NCBI RefSeq assembly: GCF_000423525.1
Contig: NZ_AUID01000007.1
Location: 53,030-117,029 of the forward strand
Length of the DNA: 64,000 nucleotides
Direction of reading: 5' to 3'
DNA from: Proteocatella sphenisci DSM 23131
GTDB lineage: Bacteria > Bacillota > Clostridia > Peptostreptococcales > Filifactoraceae
The notes under the pieces are model-generated. The model was not told the DNA's origin, did no database searches, and saw only the letters and a list, made by a program, of their open reading frames with translations. Shown one piece after another: positions 17,785 through 27,394 of the stretch. Position 1 is the first letter of the stretch; each line of letters opens with the position of its first letter. A program made the translations under genes and the position numbers.

Positions 17785-18849
17785 TTATATAGACTGCATT
17801 TTATCAGTCTGATCAGTAGTTATAAGAGCATCTATCATCTCATCTATATCCCCGTTTACAAACTGCTCCAGCTTGTAAAGAGTCATGTTTATTCTGTGAT
17901 CACTAACTCTTCCCTGAGGATAGTTATAAGTCCTTATCCTCTCAGATCTGTCTCCAGTTCCAACCTGGCTCTTTCTCTCTTGAGCCGTTGCCTTTTGAGA
18001 CTTTTCAAGCTCTATATCATAGAGCTTGGCTCTAAGAATTTTAAATGCCTTCTCCTTATTTTTGAGCTGAGATTTTTCATCCTGCATAGATATTACTATA
18101 CCAGTAGGCCCATGGGTAAGTCTTACTGCTGAGTCAGTCGTATTTACCGACTGTCCACCGTTACCAGAAGATCTGAAAACGTCCACTCTTACATCGTTCA
18201 TATTCAGCTCTACTTCTACTTCTTCAACCTCAGGAAGCACGGCAACCGTAGCCGTAGAAGTGTGTATTCTTCCACTTGACTCTGTGTCTGGAACTCTTTG
18301 AACCCTGTGAACTCCGGACTCAAACTTGAGTCTTGAGTATGCACCTTTTCCATTTATCATAAATACAACTTCTTTGTAGCCACCTATTCCAGTCTCATTT
18401 GAAGAAAGCAGTTCTACCTTCCATCTTCGCCCTGATGCATACATAGAATACATTCTGAAAAGTACCCCAGCAAAGAGGGCCGCTTCATCTCCACCTGCCC
18501 CGCCTCTTATCTCTACTATAACGTTCTTTTCATCATTAGGATCTTTGGGAAGCAGAAGTATCTTAAGCTCAGCTTGTATGGTTTCCATTTCTTCTTCTTT
18601 TTCAGAAAGCTCCATCTTTGCAAGCTCACGAAACTCTTCATCACCAGAAGTATCAATAATATCTTTTGCCGCCTCTATATCTTCTTTAGTCTTCATATAT
18701 TGCCTGTATTTGCTTACTATAGGTTCCAGATCCGAAACCTCCTTCATAAGCTTTTGCCACCTGGACTGGTCTGAAATTATCTCCGGGTCCGAAACCTTCA
18801 TATTCAGGTCTTCAAACTTATCCTCAAGTACAACTAATTTATCAAACAT
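17785..18849 (-). CDS. prfA: Peptide chain release factor 1
   Basis: Terminates translation at UAA and UAG (354 aa). The peptidyl-tRNA hydrolysis motif GGQ is in [19 protein letters not shown]; the codon-reading PxT motif is [25 protein letters not shown] is the family domain-2 signature. Adjacent prmC modifies the glutamine of that GGQ, so the operon couples the factor to its methyltransferase. Confidence 0.98.
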   Translation of the reverse strand: MFDKLVVLEDKFEDLNMKVSDPEIISDQSRWQKLMKEVSDLEPIVSKYRQYMKTKEDIEAAKDIIDTSGDEEFRELAKMELSEKEEEMETIQAELKILLLPKDPNDEKNVIVEIRGGAGGDEAALFAGVLFRMYSMYASGRRWKVELLSSNETGIGGYKEVVFMINGKGAYSRLKFESGVHRVQRVPDTESSGRIHTSTATVAVLPEVEEVEVELNMNDVRVDVFRSSGNGGQSVNTTDSAVRLTHGPTGIVISMQDEKSQLKNKEKAFKILRAKLYDIELEKSQKATAQERKSQVGTGDRSERIRTYNYPQGRVSDHRINMTLYKLEQFVNGDIDEMIDALITTDQTDKMQSI

Positions 18850-18937
18850 AACTAACCTCTCTCTCGCATATTCATCCTATATCCGTATTTTTTATTTTCA
18901 TTCATAAATCAAACTTTGCCTTGTATTGGGAGCTCAG

Positions 18938-19900
18938 CTACTTGAATCCCGTAACCACTCTGTCGAGTCCGGCAAGGTCCTTACGTATCTCCACATCTTT
19001 ATACCCTCTTTTTTTCATAAGTTCACTTACCTCCTCTCCCTGGTCAAAGCCAATTTCAAATGCCACAAATCCTCCGGGCCTTATCATAAGATACCCTTTA
19101 TCTATAATCTGCCTGTAAAAATACAGACCGTCATCCATCCCATCAAGAGCGTTGCGAGGTTCAAAATCCTTTACATCGCTCATGAGAGTCTCGATGACCT
19201 CAGTTCTTATATAGGGCGGATTAGACACTATAAAGTCATACAGATCTCCGTGATTATCCCTGTCATAAAGTTTCAAAGGCTCTATATTATCAAAGAGGTT
19301 TGAATATATTACGCTCAGCCTTTTGCTTACGCTGACCATGTCTTTTCCAGACATTTCCCGGCGCTGCTTGTCTGCATAAAGCGCATTTTTCCTCGAAAGA
19401 TCAATGGCCTTTTGGTTAATATCTCCTGCAACCATACTGAGATGCAAAAAGTGATTGAGCAGTGAAACTGATATAATTCCTGTTCCAAGACCTATTTCTA
19501 TGCCATAGATGCTTTTACAGGTATCCATTTTCCCAAGCTTTTCAATAGCTGTTTCCACAAGGACTTCAGTGTCAGACCTTGGTATGAGAACTCCTGGTTC
19601 ACAGTAAAAATCCAGCCCCATAAAATCCCGATGCCCAAGTACATAAGCCATGGGCATATTAGTCCTTCTCAGATTAAGGAGCTCCATTATCCTGTCATAA
19701 AAGCCCTGCTCAATCTCCTGATCTGAATTAATCATTATATGAATCCGGTCAAAGCCGGTTACCTCTCTTATTATCAGATCCGTTTCAAGAGCAGCCGCAG
19801 AATAATCCAGTCCCATTTCCACGAGCAGGATCCGTCCGATAGCTGCTATATCTCCAAGCGAAAACCTGCTATCAGGCAAAAACTTTTTATCTACCGACAA
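18938..19900 (-). CDS. prmC: Release-factor glutamine N5-methyltransferase
   Basis: SAM-dependent methylation of the GGQ glutamine of RF1 and RF2 (320 aa, somewhat longer than the usual 280). SAM-binding segment GIEIGLGTGIISVSLL and the substrate motif VSNPPYIRTEV are intact; an N-terminal helical domain with MAYVLGHRDFMGLDF precedes them. The extra length comes from an insertion around residues 150-200. The likely start is a TTG at 19900 with AAAGGGG upstream, 12 bp behind the DUF1385 gene. Confidence 0.95.
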   Translation of the reverse strand: MSVDKKFLPDSRFSLGDIAAIGRILLVEMGLDYSAAALETDLIIREVTGFDRIHIMINSDQEIEQGFYDRIMELLNLRRTNMPMAYVLGHRDFMGLDFYCEPGVLIPRSDTEVLVETAIEKLGKMDTCKSIYGIEIGLGTGIISVSLLNHFLHLSMVAGDINQKAIDLSRKNALYADKQRREMSGKDMVSVSKRLSVIYSNLFDNIEPLKLYDRDNHGDLYDFIVSNPPYIRTEVIETLMSDVKDFEPRNALDGMDDGLYFYRQIIDKGYLMIRPGGFVAFEIGFDQGEEVSELMKKRGYKDVEIRKDLAGLDRVVTGFK

Positions 19901-19912
19901 ATCCGCACCCCT

Positions 19913-20887
19913 TTATACAATCGTCTCCGGACTTATTACCTCAGCCCTAGTCGAAAATTCTCTTTCTATTATACCCTCATCTTCAAGCACAGCCTTTAGA
20001 GATGCAATCGCGACCTCAAGCTGAGAATCATCAGGTTCTTTTGTAGTTATTTTTTGCATCATAAGCCCTGGCCATACCATAGCTCTTGTAAAAAAGTTCT
20101 GATGCTTTCCTGCAAACCTTATTACCTCATAGGATATTCCAGCCATCAGCGGGAATACTGCAATCTTTAACAAACTTCTGAGCCATACGTTTCTTATACC
20201 CACAAAACTGAATATAGCAATAGAAATAGCTATAACCACGAACATAAAGTTGGTTCCGCATCTTGGATGCAGTCTTCCCATCTTTCTTACATTTTCAACA
20301 TTGAGTTCGATTCCCTGCTCATACGCAAATATACTCTTGTGTTCAGCACCGTGATACTGAAAAACTCGCTTTATGTCCTTTATCTGGGACATAATAAAAA
20401 GATATCCCACAAAAATCGTAAGCTTGAGAGCGCCTTCTCTAAGGGCTACAGTAAAAGTCCTGTCCGCAGAATTCCCCTTTGCAAAAACCGTAGGCAACAC
20501 TATAAAAAGTCCTATGGCTATAACAGCAGAAAGCACTACCGATACCACATTTATGACATCGTCGAGCCTGTCTCCAAAAATTTTCTTGAGCCACTTGTCA
20601 AATTTCGATTCTTCTTCGTCTTCAAATCCTTCAGCAAAAAGATTTGCAGAATAGGTAAGGTCCTTGCCACCTTCTACCATAGATTCGATCAGCATAAACA
20701 TTCCTCTCACAAAAGGCAGTTTTTTTAAGCTTCCATCTTTTGCAACAGTAAGTTTATGCCTCTTTACCTCAATCGTTCCGTCATTCTTTCTTATAGCTAT
20801 GGCCTTGCTTGAGCCACATTTCATCATAACTCCTTCAATAAGAGCCTGACCGCCTGCAGAAATTCTTGCTTTATCCTTTATATACAT
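19913..20887 (-). CDS. DUF1385 family membrane protein (YqhQ-like)
   Basis: Conserved in Firmicutes next to prfA/prmC (324 aa). Begins ISAGGQALIEGVMMKCG, the family signature, and includes YHGAEHKSIFAYEQG and HPRCGTNFMF, with conserved His and Cys residues that suggest a metal or catalytic site. About four membrane helices lie between residues 110 and 245. The biochemical role is not established; its neighbours point to translation-termination or envelope functions, but I cannot choose. Confidence 0.88.
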   Translation of the reverse strand: MYIKDKARISAGGQALIEGVMMKCGSSKAIAIRKNDGTIEVKRHKLTVAKDGSLKKLPFVRGMFMLIESMVEGGKDLTYSANLFAEGFEDEEESKFDKWLKKIFGDRLDDVINVVSVVLSAVIAIGLFIVLPTVFAKGNSADRTFTVALREGALKLTIFVGYLFIMSQIKDIKRVFQYHGAEHKSIFAYEQGIELNVENVRKMGRLHPRCGTNFMFVVIAISIAIFSFVGIRNVWLRSLLKIAVFPLMAGISYEVIRFAGKHQNFFTRAMVWPGLMMQKITTKEPDDSQLEVAIASLKAVLEDEGIIEREFSTRAEVISPETIV

Positions 20888-20890
20888 AAC

Positions 20891-21466
20891 TTACACTCCT
20901 ATCTGATGACACTTTCGGCATCTTGCCTCATAACTTTCAGTCGCGCCCACCAGTATAACCGGGTCCTCATATCTGGCCGGTTTTCCATCTATTATTCTTT
21001 GAGTCCTGGTCGCAGGATCTCCGCATTTTACGCACACAGCCTGAAGCTTGTCCACAAACTCAGCTCTCGCAAGAAGTTCTGGTATAACCCCAAAAGGGAT
21101 CGCCTTAAAGTCCATATCCAGACCTGCACAGATTACCCGTACTCCCATGTCTGCAAGTTTTATTACAATATCAACTATTCCCTGATTAAAAAACTGAACT
21201 TCATCAAATCCTGCAACCTGAGTTTTATCAGTTATAAAATCCCATATTGTATCAAGATCGTTTACAGCCACCGCCTGAATAGCAATCCCGCTGTGCGAAA
21301 CCACGTCCTTCACGCTGTACCTGTCATCTATCGAAGGTTTAAAAACTATAACCTCCTGCTTTGCTATCTTTGCTCTTGTGAGCCTTCTTATGAGCTCCTC
21401 GCTTTTGCCCGAATACATGGGTCCTACAACCATCTCTATATATCCGTGTCCACTGGGTCTATACAT
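20891..21466 (-). CDS. tdk: Thymidine kinase
   Basis: Phosphorylates thymidine in salvage (191 aa, type II). P-loop [14 protein letters not shown], the DEVQFF segment, and a zinc-binding lasso with two CxxC pairs (CVKCGDPA and CRKCHQIG). [23 protein letters not shown] is the family substrate loop. An AGGAG site lies before the ATG. Begins the tdk-DUF1385-prmC-prfA-sua5-rpiB-upp run; a terminator lies upstream, so it has its own promoter. Confidence 0.97.
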   Translation of the reverse strand: MYRPSGHGYIEMVVGPMYSGKSEELIRRLTRAKIAKQEVIVFKPSIDDRYSVKDVVSHSGIAIQAVAVNDLDTIWDFITDKTQVAGFDEVQFFNQGIVDIVIKLADMGVRVICAGLDMDFKAIPFGVIPELLARAEFVDKLQAVCVKCGDPATRTQRIIDGKPARYEDPVILVGATESYEARCRKCHQIGV

Positions 21467-21502
21467 ATATTTTTTTCCTCCAAGTCATACTTCTACAACT
21501 TT

Positions 21503-21508
21503 ATTATA
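21503..21508 (-). promoter_or_regulatory. Extended -10 for the tdk operon
   Basis: The minus strand reads TGATATAAT, core at 21508-21503, 37 bases upstream of tdk and just after the rpmE terminator. The -35 is indistinct. Confidence 0.5.
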
Positions 21509-21551
21509 TCAGATTCTATATATAAAATAAACCAGAAATTAGAATCAACGC

Positions 21552-21585
21552 AAAAAAAAAGACACTGGATATAAAGTCCCGTGTC
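21552..21585 (-). terminator. Intrinsic terminator after rpmE
   Basis: On the minus strand GACACGGGA (21585-21577) pairs with 21569-21561 with one mismatch and is followed by nine T residues. Lies 10 bp past the rpmE stop. Confidence 0.82.
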
Positions 21586-21594
21586 CATTTAATG

Positions 21595-21798
21595 CTATTC
21601 GCCTCTGTTGAATTTTTTGTTGAACTTTTCAACTCTTCCGCCTTTTTCTATACTCTTGCTTTGACCTGTATAGAAAGGATGGCATTGTGAACAAGTCTCT
21701 ACACGTATTTCGTTCTTTGTAGACCCAGCTGTAAATGTATATCCACAAGCACAGTGTACTTGAACTTCATTATACTTTGGATGAATTCCTTGTTTCAT
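21595..21798 (-). CDS. rpmE: 50S ribosomal protein L31, zinc-binding form
   Basis: Ribosomal protein of 67 aa beginning [19 protein letters not shown]. Cysteines in CACG and CSQC are the zinc ligands, so this is the Cys-containing (Zn-dependent) paralogue; it may serve as a zinc store. ATG at 21798 chosen because AGGAG is upstream and homologues begin there; a GTG 9 bases upstream belongs to the ribosome site. Confidence 0.96.
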   Translation of the reverse strand: MKQGIHPKYNEVQVHCACGYTFTAGSTKNEIRVETCSQCHPFYTGQSKSIEKGGRVEKFNKKFNRGE

Positions 21799-21841
21799 TT
21801 TTTTCACCTCTCCTCACATAAAATCATAATTTAACTTGTAC

Positions 21842-21870
21842 ATTATAGCATATGGACTATATTATTTCAA
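21842..21870 (-). promoter_or_regulatory. Promoter of rpmE
   Basis: Near-consensus on the minus strand: TTGAAA (21870-21865), 17-base spacer, TATAAT (21847-21842) with TG extension. Located between rho and rpmE. Confidence 0.75.
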
Positions 21871-21892
21871 GTCAAAATTACCTTCTTTACAA

Positions 21893-23071
21893 TTACTGTT
21901 TCATAGCTTTATTTACAGCATCCATAAATTCTCTGTTATCCTTTGTGTTTTTCATTACTGAAATGACATCTTCTGCTACTTCTTGCAGACTCTTGTTCGA
22001 GGAGTATTTTCTCAAAGTAACTACAGCTTCCATTTCTTTCTCAGAAAGCAGAAGTTCCTCTTTTCTCGTACCAGATTTGAATATGTCAATAGCCGGGTAT
22101 ATTCTTCGCTCGGCAAGCTTTCTGTCGAGATGAAGCTCCATATTACCAGTTCCCTTGAACTCTTCATATATCATGTCATCCATTCTTGAACCAGTATCAA
22201 CCAGCGCAGTAGCTATTATGGTAAGCGATCCGCCTTCTCTCATGTTCCTCGCCGAACCAAAAAACTTTTTTGGCCCATAGAGTGCCCCAGGGTCGAGTCC
22301 TCCCGAAAGAGTCCTGCCAGTTGGGGTTATGGTGAGATTGTATGCTCTTGAGAGCCTCGTGATACTATCCATTAATATTACCACATCTTTGCCATGTTCG
22401 ACAAGAGATTTTGCTCTGGCAAGGACCATCTCGGCAACCTTGATGTGATTTGTTGGTTCCTGATCAAATGTAGAAGCGATAACATCACTTTCCACATACT
22501 CTTTTATATCCGTAACTTCTTCAGGTCTTTCATCTACAAGCAGGACTATAAGTTCCACATCGGGGTTATTTTTTTCTATAGCCTTTGCTATCTTCTTGAT
22601 AAGAGTTGTTTTTCCTGCCTTTGGCGGGGCAACTATAATCCCCCTCTGGCCCTTTCCAATAGGCGCCATTATATCTATTATTCTAGATGACAGGTTTTCC
22701 GTCTCAGTTTCAAGTACCAGTCTTTGGTTTGGATAAATAGGAGTAAGCCTGTCAAAGTCTCTGCGGTTGGCAGCAACTTCAGGTTTGAGGTCATTAATGA
22801 GCTTTACATAAAGCACTGCTCTAAATCTCTCATTGTTCTTAGGATCCCTGGTTATCCCACAAACCTTGTCCCCAGTCTTCATATTAAATCGTCTTATCTG
22901 CGCAGGACTGATATAAACATCATTTTCTGTAGACTGATAATTTTCACCACGTAAAAAACCAAATCCATCGGGAAGAATTTCCAGAACCCCTTCTGAAAGC
23001 TGGGCATTTTCATCGTTTATCATGTCCGAATATTCTTCTTTTGTATATAAATCAACTCTTTCCGGCTTCAT
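21893..23071 (-). CDS. rho: Transcription termination factor Rho
   Basis: Hexameric RNA helicase (392 aa). The N-terminal cold-shock-like RNA-binding domain includes [14 protein letters not shown] and [10 protein letters not shown]. The motor domain has Walker [13 protein letters not shown], Walker [17 protein letters not shown], the Q-loop [12 protein letters not shown], and the R-loop [19 protein letters not shown]. The long N-terminal insertion of some Clostridia and Actinobacteria is absent. It lies 21 bp after the phosphohexomutase gene, downstream of glpX, which is the order common in Clostridia. Confidence 0.97.
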   Translation of the reverse strand: MKPERVDLYTKEEYSDMINDENAQLSEGVLEILPDGFGFLRGENYQSTENDVYISPAQIRRFNMKTGDKVCGITRDPKNNERFRAVLYVKLINDLKPEVAANRRDFDRLTPIYPNQRLVLETETENLSSRIIDIMAPIGKGQRGIIVAPPKAGKTTLIKKIAKAIEKNNPDVELIVLLVDERPEEVTDIKEYVESDVIASTFDQEPTNHIKVAEMVLARAKSLVEHGKDVVILMDSITRLSRAYNLTITPTGRTLSGGLDPGALYGPKKFFGSARNMREGGSLTIIATALVDTGSRMDDMIYEEFKGTGNMELHLDRKLAERRIYPAIDIFKSGTRKEELLLSEKEMEAVVTLRKYSSNKSLQEVAEDVISVMKNTKDNREFMDAVNKAMKQ

Positions 23072-23092
23072 CCACTATTCCTTTACAAGTCA

Positions 23093-24580
23093 TTAAAATT
23101 CCAATCCCCCATAGTTTCTTAAAAAAGCCCCGATAATATCCATTATACGCTCAGCTCCGCCCGTTTCATCTGACTCAACATTGAGCGCCATGACAGGTTC
23201 ATGCAGAGACATCCTCAAAAGACACCATCCGTAATCAGTCTTAAGCTTTACCCCCTCGTGGTTTGGAAATACCACTTCAAGCCCTTGTGTTCTTTCTCCA
23301 AAAGCCTCAAAATCTTTGAGTACTTTTTTTCCATAATCAGCAAAATCAGGTTCATTTATCTTTATCCTGGACTCCCTGCTTTGCGCACTCTGCTTAAGAT
23401 CAGATATGAGGCTTTGTATCTTGAGCCCTTCCTGATTCAGCCTGGAAACTTCTGTTAGTATTTTGACTATAAGATAAGCCCCATCATCAAGAAAATGATT
23501 TTCTTCAAGTGCTGCATGTCCCGAAGTCTCTATTGCAAGATAAGCCTTGTCGCTTCCTTCTGCATTTATTCTTATCGCTTCATTTATAACATTTTTGTAG
23601 CCTCTTTTGAACCTGTGATGAATACCTCCACGAGAGGATATAAATTCACTCAGCCCATTTGAAGTAACCGAATCTGTAACAATGACAGATCCTGGATGTT
23701 CTCTCAGCACTATGTCTGATATAAGTGCTATAAGAGAATTCCGATTTATCTCGCCACCGTCATCAGAGACAATTGCCGCCCTGTCCACGTCTGTATCAAA
23801 TATAATACCAAGATCTGCTCCGTTTCTCAGTACAGCCTCTGATATAGACTTCATAGCCTCTTTGTCTTCAGGATTGGGGGCATGGTTTGGAAACATTCCA
23901 TCTGGCTCCAAAAACTGACTACCCTTTACATCTGCACCCAGACTTGCCAGAACTTTTTTCGCAAAAAATCCACCTGCTCCATTTCCTGCATCCACAACTA
24001 TCTTAAGACCATCAAGGGGTCTGCTCATTCCAGTATCTTTCATTATCTTATATACCAGAAACTTTGAGTAGTCTTCTATAAGGTTTGCCTCTGTTACCCT
24101 TCCGGTAAATTCATTCATTGTTTCAGATGGATCTGTCTCAGCTGCAAACTTTAATATTTCACTTATGTCAGATTTTTCTGCGCCGCCTTTTTTTGTAAAT
24201 ATCTTCATTCCATTATGGAAGTACGGTAGATGACTGGCCGTTACCATAAGGGCCGCTGTGCAGCTATATTGGTCCATGACAGTAGTCATAAACATTGCAG
24301 GCGTCGTCGCCATATCACAGTCAATAACATTTACCCCGCAGCTCTCAAAAGTCCTGATAATCTCAGTTTTGATTTTTGGACCCGATATTCTCGAATCCAT
24401 CCCTACAGCAATTCTGAATTTTTCACAGGAGTTATTTTCACGATTTTCAAGCCATTTGAGTATCCCCAGTGCTATAGAGTGCACCGTTTCACAGCTCAGA
24501 TTAACGTCATACTTATCGTTTTCCAATGCAATACCTCTGATATCAGTGCCATTCTGTAATTTCAAAAATTTTGACAGCAT
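23093..24580 (-). CDS. manB: Phosphomannomutase / phosphoglucomutase
   Basis: Alpha-D-phosphohexomutase of the AlgC/PMM-PGM type (495 aa), making mannose 1-phosphate or glucose 1-phosphate for envelope polymers. The catalytic serine is in TASHLPYFHNGMKIF, the metal loop is DTDVDRAAIV, and the sugar loop ETSGHAALEENHF. The C-terminal phosphate loop reads RMSLHEPV rather than RPSGTEP. That form is usual for the PMM/PGM branch and separates it from the pgcA-type enzyme at 5855. Sits between glpX and rho. Confidence 0.87.
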   Translation of the reverse strand: MLSKFLKLQNGTDIRGIALENDKYDVNLSCETVHSIALGILKWLENRENNSCEKFRIAVGMDSRISGPKIKTEIIRTFESCGVNVIDCDMATTPAMFMTTVMDQYSCTAALMVTASHLPYFHNGMKIFTKKGGAEKSDISEILKFAAETDPSETMNEFTGRVTEANLIEDYSKFLVYKIMKDTGMSRPLDGLKIVVDAGNGAGGFFAKKVLASLGADVKGSQFLEPDGMFPNHAPNPEDKEAMKSISEAVLRNGADLGIIFDTDVDRAAIVSDDGGEINRNSLIALISDIVLREHPGSVIVTDSVTSNGLSEFISSRGGIHHRFKRGYKNVINEAIRINAEGSDKAYLAIETSGHAALEENHFLDDGAYLIVKILTEVSRLNQEGLKIQSLISDLKQSAQSRESRIKINEPDFADYGKKVLKDFEAFGERTQGLEVVFPNHEGVKLKTDYGWCLLRMSLHEPVMALNVESDETGGAERIMDIIGAFLRNYGGLEF

Positions 24581-24634
24581 TTTAATTATTTCCCTTTCTC
24601 AACATCCTCATCAGATAATCAAAACCGATCTTTC

Positions 24635-25633
24635 TTATCTGTTTCCATAAGCTTTCATAAGCTTTCTTAGTATATCATTCTTGTCAAGTTTATGAGTAGC
24701 TTCCACAAAACGTATAGTGCCGCTCTTGGCTCTCATTACTACCGAATGAGTAGTGGCTCTGTTATCTACATCATAAACCACGCCTCTCAAAAAGTCTCCC
24801 GAAGTAACTCCAGTAGCTGCAAAGAATATCTCATCTCCACATACAAGATCATCCAGCGTAAGCACTTTGTTTATATCTTCATCACTAAAGCCCATCTCGT
24901 GACATCTTTCAATTTCTTGCTCACTCATTGGGCAAAGTCTGCCCTGCATGTCTCCGCCAAGTATCTTGACAGCCGCCGCAGCGATTACTCCCTCAGGCGC
25001 TCCACCCATGCCAAACATTATATCTACACCAGTATTTTCAAAACATGTAGCAATACCAGCTGCTATGTCACCTTCATTGAATACTTTTATTCTGGCTCCA
25101 GCTTCTCTTATCTCATCCACTATACCCTGATGACGTTCTCTGTCAAGTATAGTAGCCGTTATAGCCTCTACCGGTTTCCCAAGCGCCTCTGCTACAGCAT
25201 TGAGATTTTCAGATACAGATTTTTTTATATCTATGCAGCCTTTTGCCTTAGGTCCTACTATTATCTTTTCCATATAAGTATCAGGAGCCTTGAGCATACA
25301 GCCTTGATTTGCCATTGCAATTACTGCTATTGCGTTAGGAAGACCCTTTGCTATAAGAGCCGTGCCATCAAGCGGATCAACAGCTATGTCATAACTTGGT
25401 CCAAAACCACTTCCTACTTTTTCTCCAACATAAAGCATTGGCGCCTCATCGAGTTCACCTTCACCTATTACAATTTCACCTCTTATATTAACGCTTTCAA
25501 AGGCCATTCTCATGCCTTCAACTGCCGCTCCGTCAGCACCGTTTTTGTCTCCCCTGCCCATAAATTTTGCAGAAGCAAGCGCTGCTGTTTCAGTTACTCT
25601 GACAAGTTCCAAAGCCAAGTTGCGATCATCCAT
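24635..25633 (-). CDS. glpX: Fructose-1,6-bisphosphatase, class II
   Basis: Gluconeogenic phosphatase (332 aa). The lithium-sensitive phosphatase-type metal site is VDPLDGTALIAKG, preceded by IGEGELDEAPMLYVGE. MFGMGGAPEGVIAAAAVKILGG and TGVTSGDFLRGV are further family segments. The ATG at 25633 is 8 bases after GGGAGG; an in-frame TTG immediately upstream is not needed. First gene of the glpX-manB-rho run. Confidence 0.96.
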   Translation of the reverse strand: MDDRNLALELVRVTETAALASAKFMGRGDKNGADGAAVEGMRMAFESVNIRGEIVIGEGELDEAPMLYVGEKVGSGFGPSYDIAVDPLDGTALIAKGLPNAIAVIAMANQGCMLKAPDTYMEKIIVGPKAKGCIDIKKSVSENLNAVAEALGKPVEAITATILDRERHQGIVDEIREAGARIKVFNEGDIAAGIATCFENTGVDIMFGMGGAPEGVIAAAAVKILGGDMQGRLCPMSEQEIERCHEMGFSDEDINKVLTLDDLVCGDEIFFAATGVTSGDFLRGVVYDVDNRATTHSVVMRAKSGTIRFVEATHKLDKNDILRKLMKAYGNR

Positions 25634-25685
25634 CAATAAATCCTCCCAAAATATATAAAATCATAAAGTTTAACATCGATTTGTT

Positions 25686-27380
25686 CTAATAATAATAAGA
25701 TACCCTTGTCGCTTCAATTACATCAATGCCCTCATAACCAGTTATAATTACTTTCTGGCCTTTTTCAAGATCCCTTACATATTGAGCCTTGCCTGTAATA
25801 TAATCATATATATCCGTTTTTGAGTCCATCATTACCTTAATAGTCTTTGCCTCAGAATCTTTCATAAAGAAATAATCTTCTTTAGTATTGACATCTGTTA
25901 TAGTCCCAACAAAAACTTCACCCTTTGTCTGAGTGTAAAGAGTAAGATCCAGAATTTCATTGCTGTTTGCATATACATCAGCTTCATAACCTATCTTTAT
26001 ATCAGAAATGCCAGCCCTTGAATTTTTCATATATATAACAGAAGAGTTTGTAATATTCATCTTCCTTATAGCCCCGTCTTCATCCATAAAAGTCACTAGA
26101 GCGCTGGAGTTGGAATTTATAGTTACGCCTTTTATGATGACGTCTTTTAATGTACGCTTTATGCTCTTTGCTTCAATCTCAGTTATAATAGATTTTTCAA
26201 TCTTTATCTTGGCCTCGTCCCCAGATGCCAGGTCCGAAACAGAAGCAGACTTTCCATTTTTTTGTACATCTGCTTTTGATCCTATGTCATATTGCTCTGT
26301 TTTTCCGTTTGAAAGCTTTATCTCTATATAAGAAGAAGTAGCTTCTACTATCTCTGCCAGCTCAGTCTTGTTAACGTCAAGTTTGCTAACAGCCTCCAGA
26401 CCTTTTACAGTAGTACTGTCTGTATAAAGTTTTACAGAGTAACCCACCTTTACATCCTCAGGCTTTGCGCTCTTTCCATCCACAGCTACCACTACACCGC
26501 TGGCTTTGTTTGAGAAACCAAGGATATTCCCCCTGGAATCCTCAATCGTAACGACCATATTATTATCGTCAAGATTTATACTTTTAATAATACCTTCTAC
26601 TATAACTCCACTTGGCATTATTATTTTGCCAGGGTCAGGAGTTGGAGTTGGGGTTGGAGTTGGGGTTGGAGTTGGAGTTGGAGTCCCTGTTCCAGGGTCA
26701 GTATTTCCAGAATCTTCCTTAGCTCTTTCACTGCTTGGGTATGATATAGAAAGCATTTTAGCAGTCTCGCCCCTTGTTACAGACTTGTTGGGCATAAATT
26801 CTCCAGAGACCGCTACTATGCCTTTTCTCCCAAGAAGTTCTATATAAGCCACCGCCTGTTTTATTATAGTATTGGCATCCTTATATTTGACAACTGCAGC
26901 ATTGCTCAGCTGGGTCTCCCAGTTGAGGGCTCTCACAAGGTACACGCAAAATTCGTATCTGAGAGCTTCTTTCTGCTTCTTTTTAGAATCTATAAATTCT
27001 TTAAGATAGGCCTCTCCAAACCAGCTGTTTTCAAGTGCAAAAACTATTGCAGGCCTTCCATACTCAGGTATATTGTAAGTATTGAGTTTAGTAGTCCACT
27101 TGGCCTTATTGTCAGTATAAGTATCTTTTATGATGTCTGTTGGATAGAGTCTTGACATAAATACTATTGCATCCACTCTGGAAACCGGACTATTTGGTCT
27201 AAAGGTCCCATCAGAATATCCGCTTACGAGTCCCTTGTCTCCTATATCTTTGATATAAACAGAACTCCAGTGAGGTGCTCCCTTAGAGTTTGTAAGATCG
27301 CTGAAACTCACAGCATAAGAAGTCACCGTGCTTCCAAGTACCATAAATGCCACAAGTAAACTGAGTATTGATTTTTTCAT
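25686..27380 (-). CDS. S-layer homology domain protein with proline-rich linker
   Basis: Secreted surface protein (564 aa). A signal peptide (residues 1-24, ending SYAVS) is followed by three SLH domains, about residues 25-75, 100-155 and 163-215; the first holds LVSGYSDGTFRPNSPVSRVDA and the third MPNKSVTRGETAK. Then a P-T/D repeat linker (residues about 228-250) and roughly 310 residues of repetitive beta-rich sequence with strand patterns such as VKVGYSVKLYTDSTTVKGLE. It should bind pyruvylated wall polymer made by CsaB. 14 bp downstream of the next-listed gene, same operon. The function of the beta repeats is unknown. Confidence 0.88.
   Translation of the reverse strand: MKKSILSLLVAFMVLGSTVTSYAVSFSDLTNSKGAPHWSSVYIKDIGDKGLVSGYSDGTFRPNSPVSRVDAIVFMSRLYPTDIIKDTYTDNKAKWTTKLNTYNIPEYGRPAIVFALENSWFGEAYLKEFIDSKKKQKEALRYEFCVYLVRALNWETQLSNAAVVKYKDANTIIKQAVAYIELLGRKGIVAVSGEFMPNKSVTRGETAKMLSISYPSSERAKEDSGNTDPGTGTPTPTPTPTPTPTPTPDPGKIIMPSGVIVEGIIKSINLDDNNMVVTIEDSRGNILGFSNKASGVVVAVDGKSAKPEDVKVGYSVKLYTDSTTVKGLEAVSKLDVNKTELAEIVEATSSYIEIKLSNGKTEQYDIGSKADVQKNGKSASVSDLASGDEAKIKIEKSIITEIEAKSIKRTLKDVIIKGVTINSNSSALVTFMDEDGAIRKMNITNSSVIYMKNSRAGISDIKIGYEADVYANSNEILDLTLYTQTKGEVFVGTITDVNTKEDYFFMKDSEAKTIKVMMDSKTDIYDYITGKAQYVRDLEKGQKVIITGYEGIDVIEATRVSYYY
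26638..26684. repeat. Hexamer microsatellite encoding a Pro-Thr linker
   Basis: Tandem GGAGTT/GGGGTT units (plus strand), coding on the minus strand for alternating Pro and Thr. Likely to vary in copy number by slippage; in frame so length change would not break the protein. Confidence 0.9.
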
Positions 27381-27394
27381 ATAATACCTCCTGT

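Noticed and set aside
24692..25639. Long open frame of 315 codons opposite glpX
   Set aside because: It is antisense to a well-conserved gene, has low-complexity Ser/Tyr/His-rich translation and no ribosome binding site.
26638..26684. Short regular repeats as a CRISPR array
   Set aside because: Hexamer coding repeat without spacers, in frame inside the SLH protein linker.
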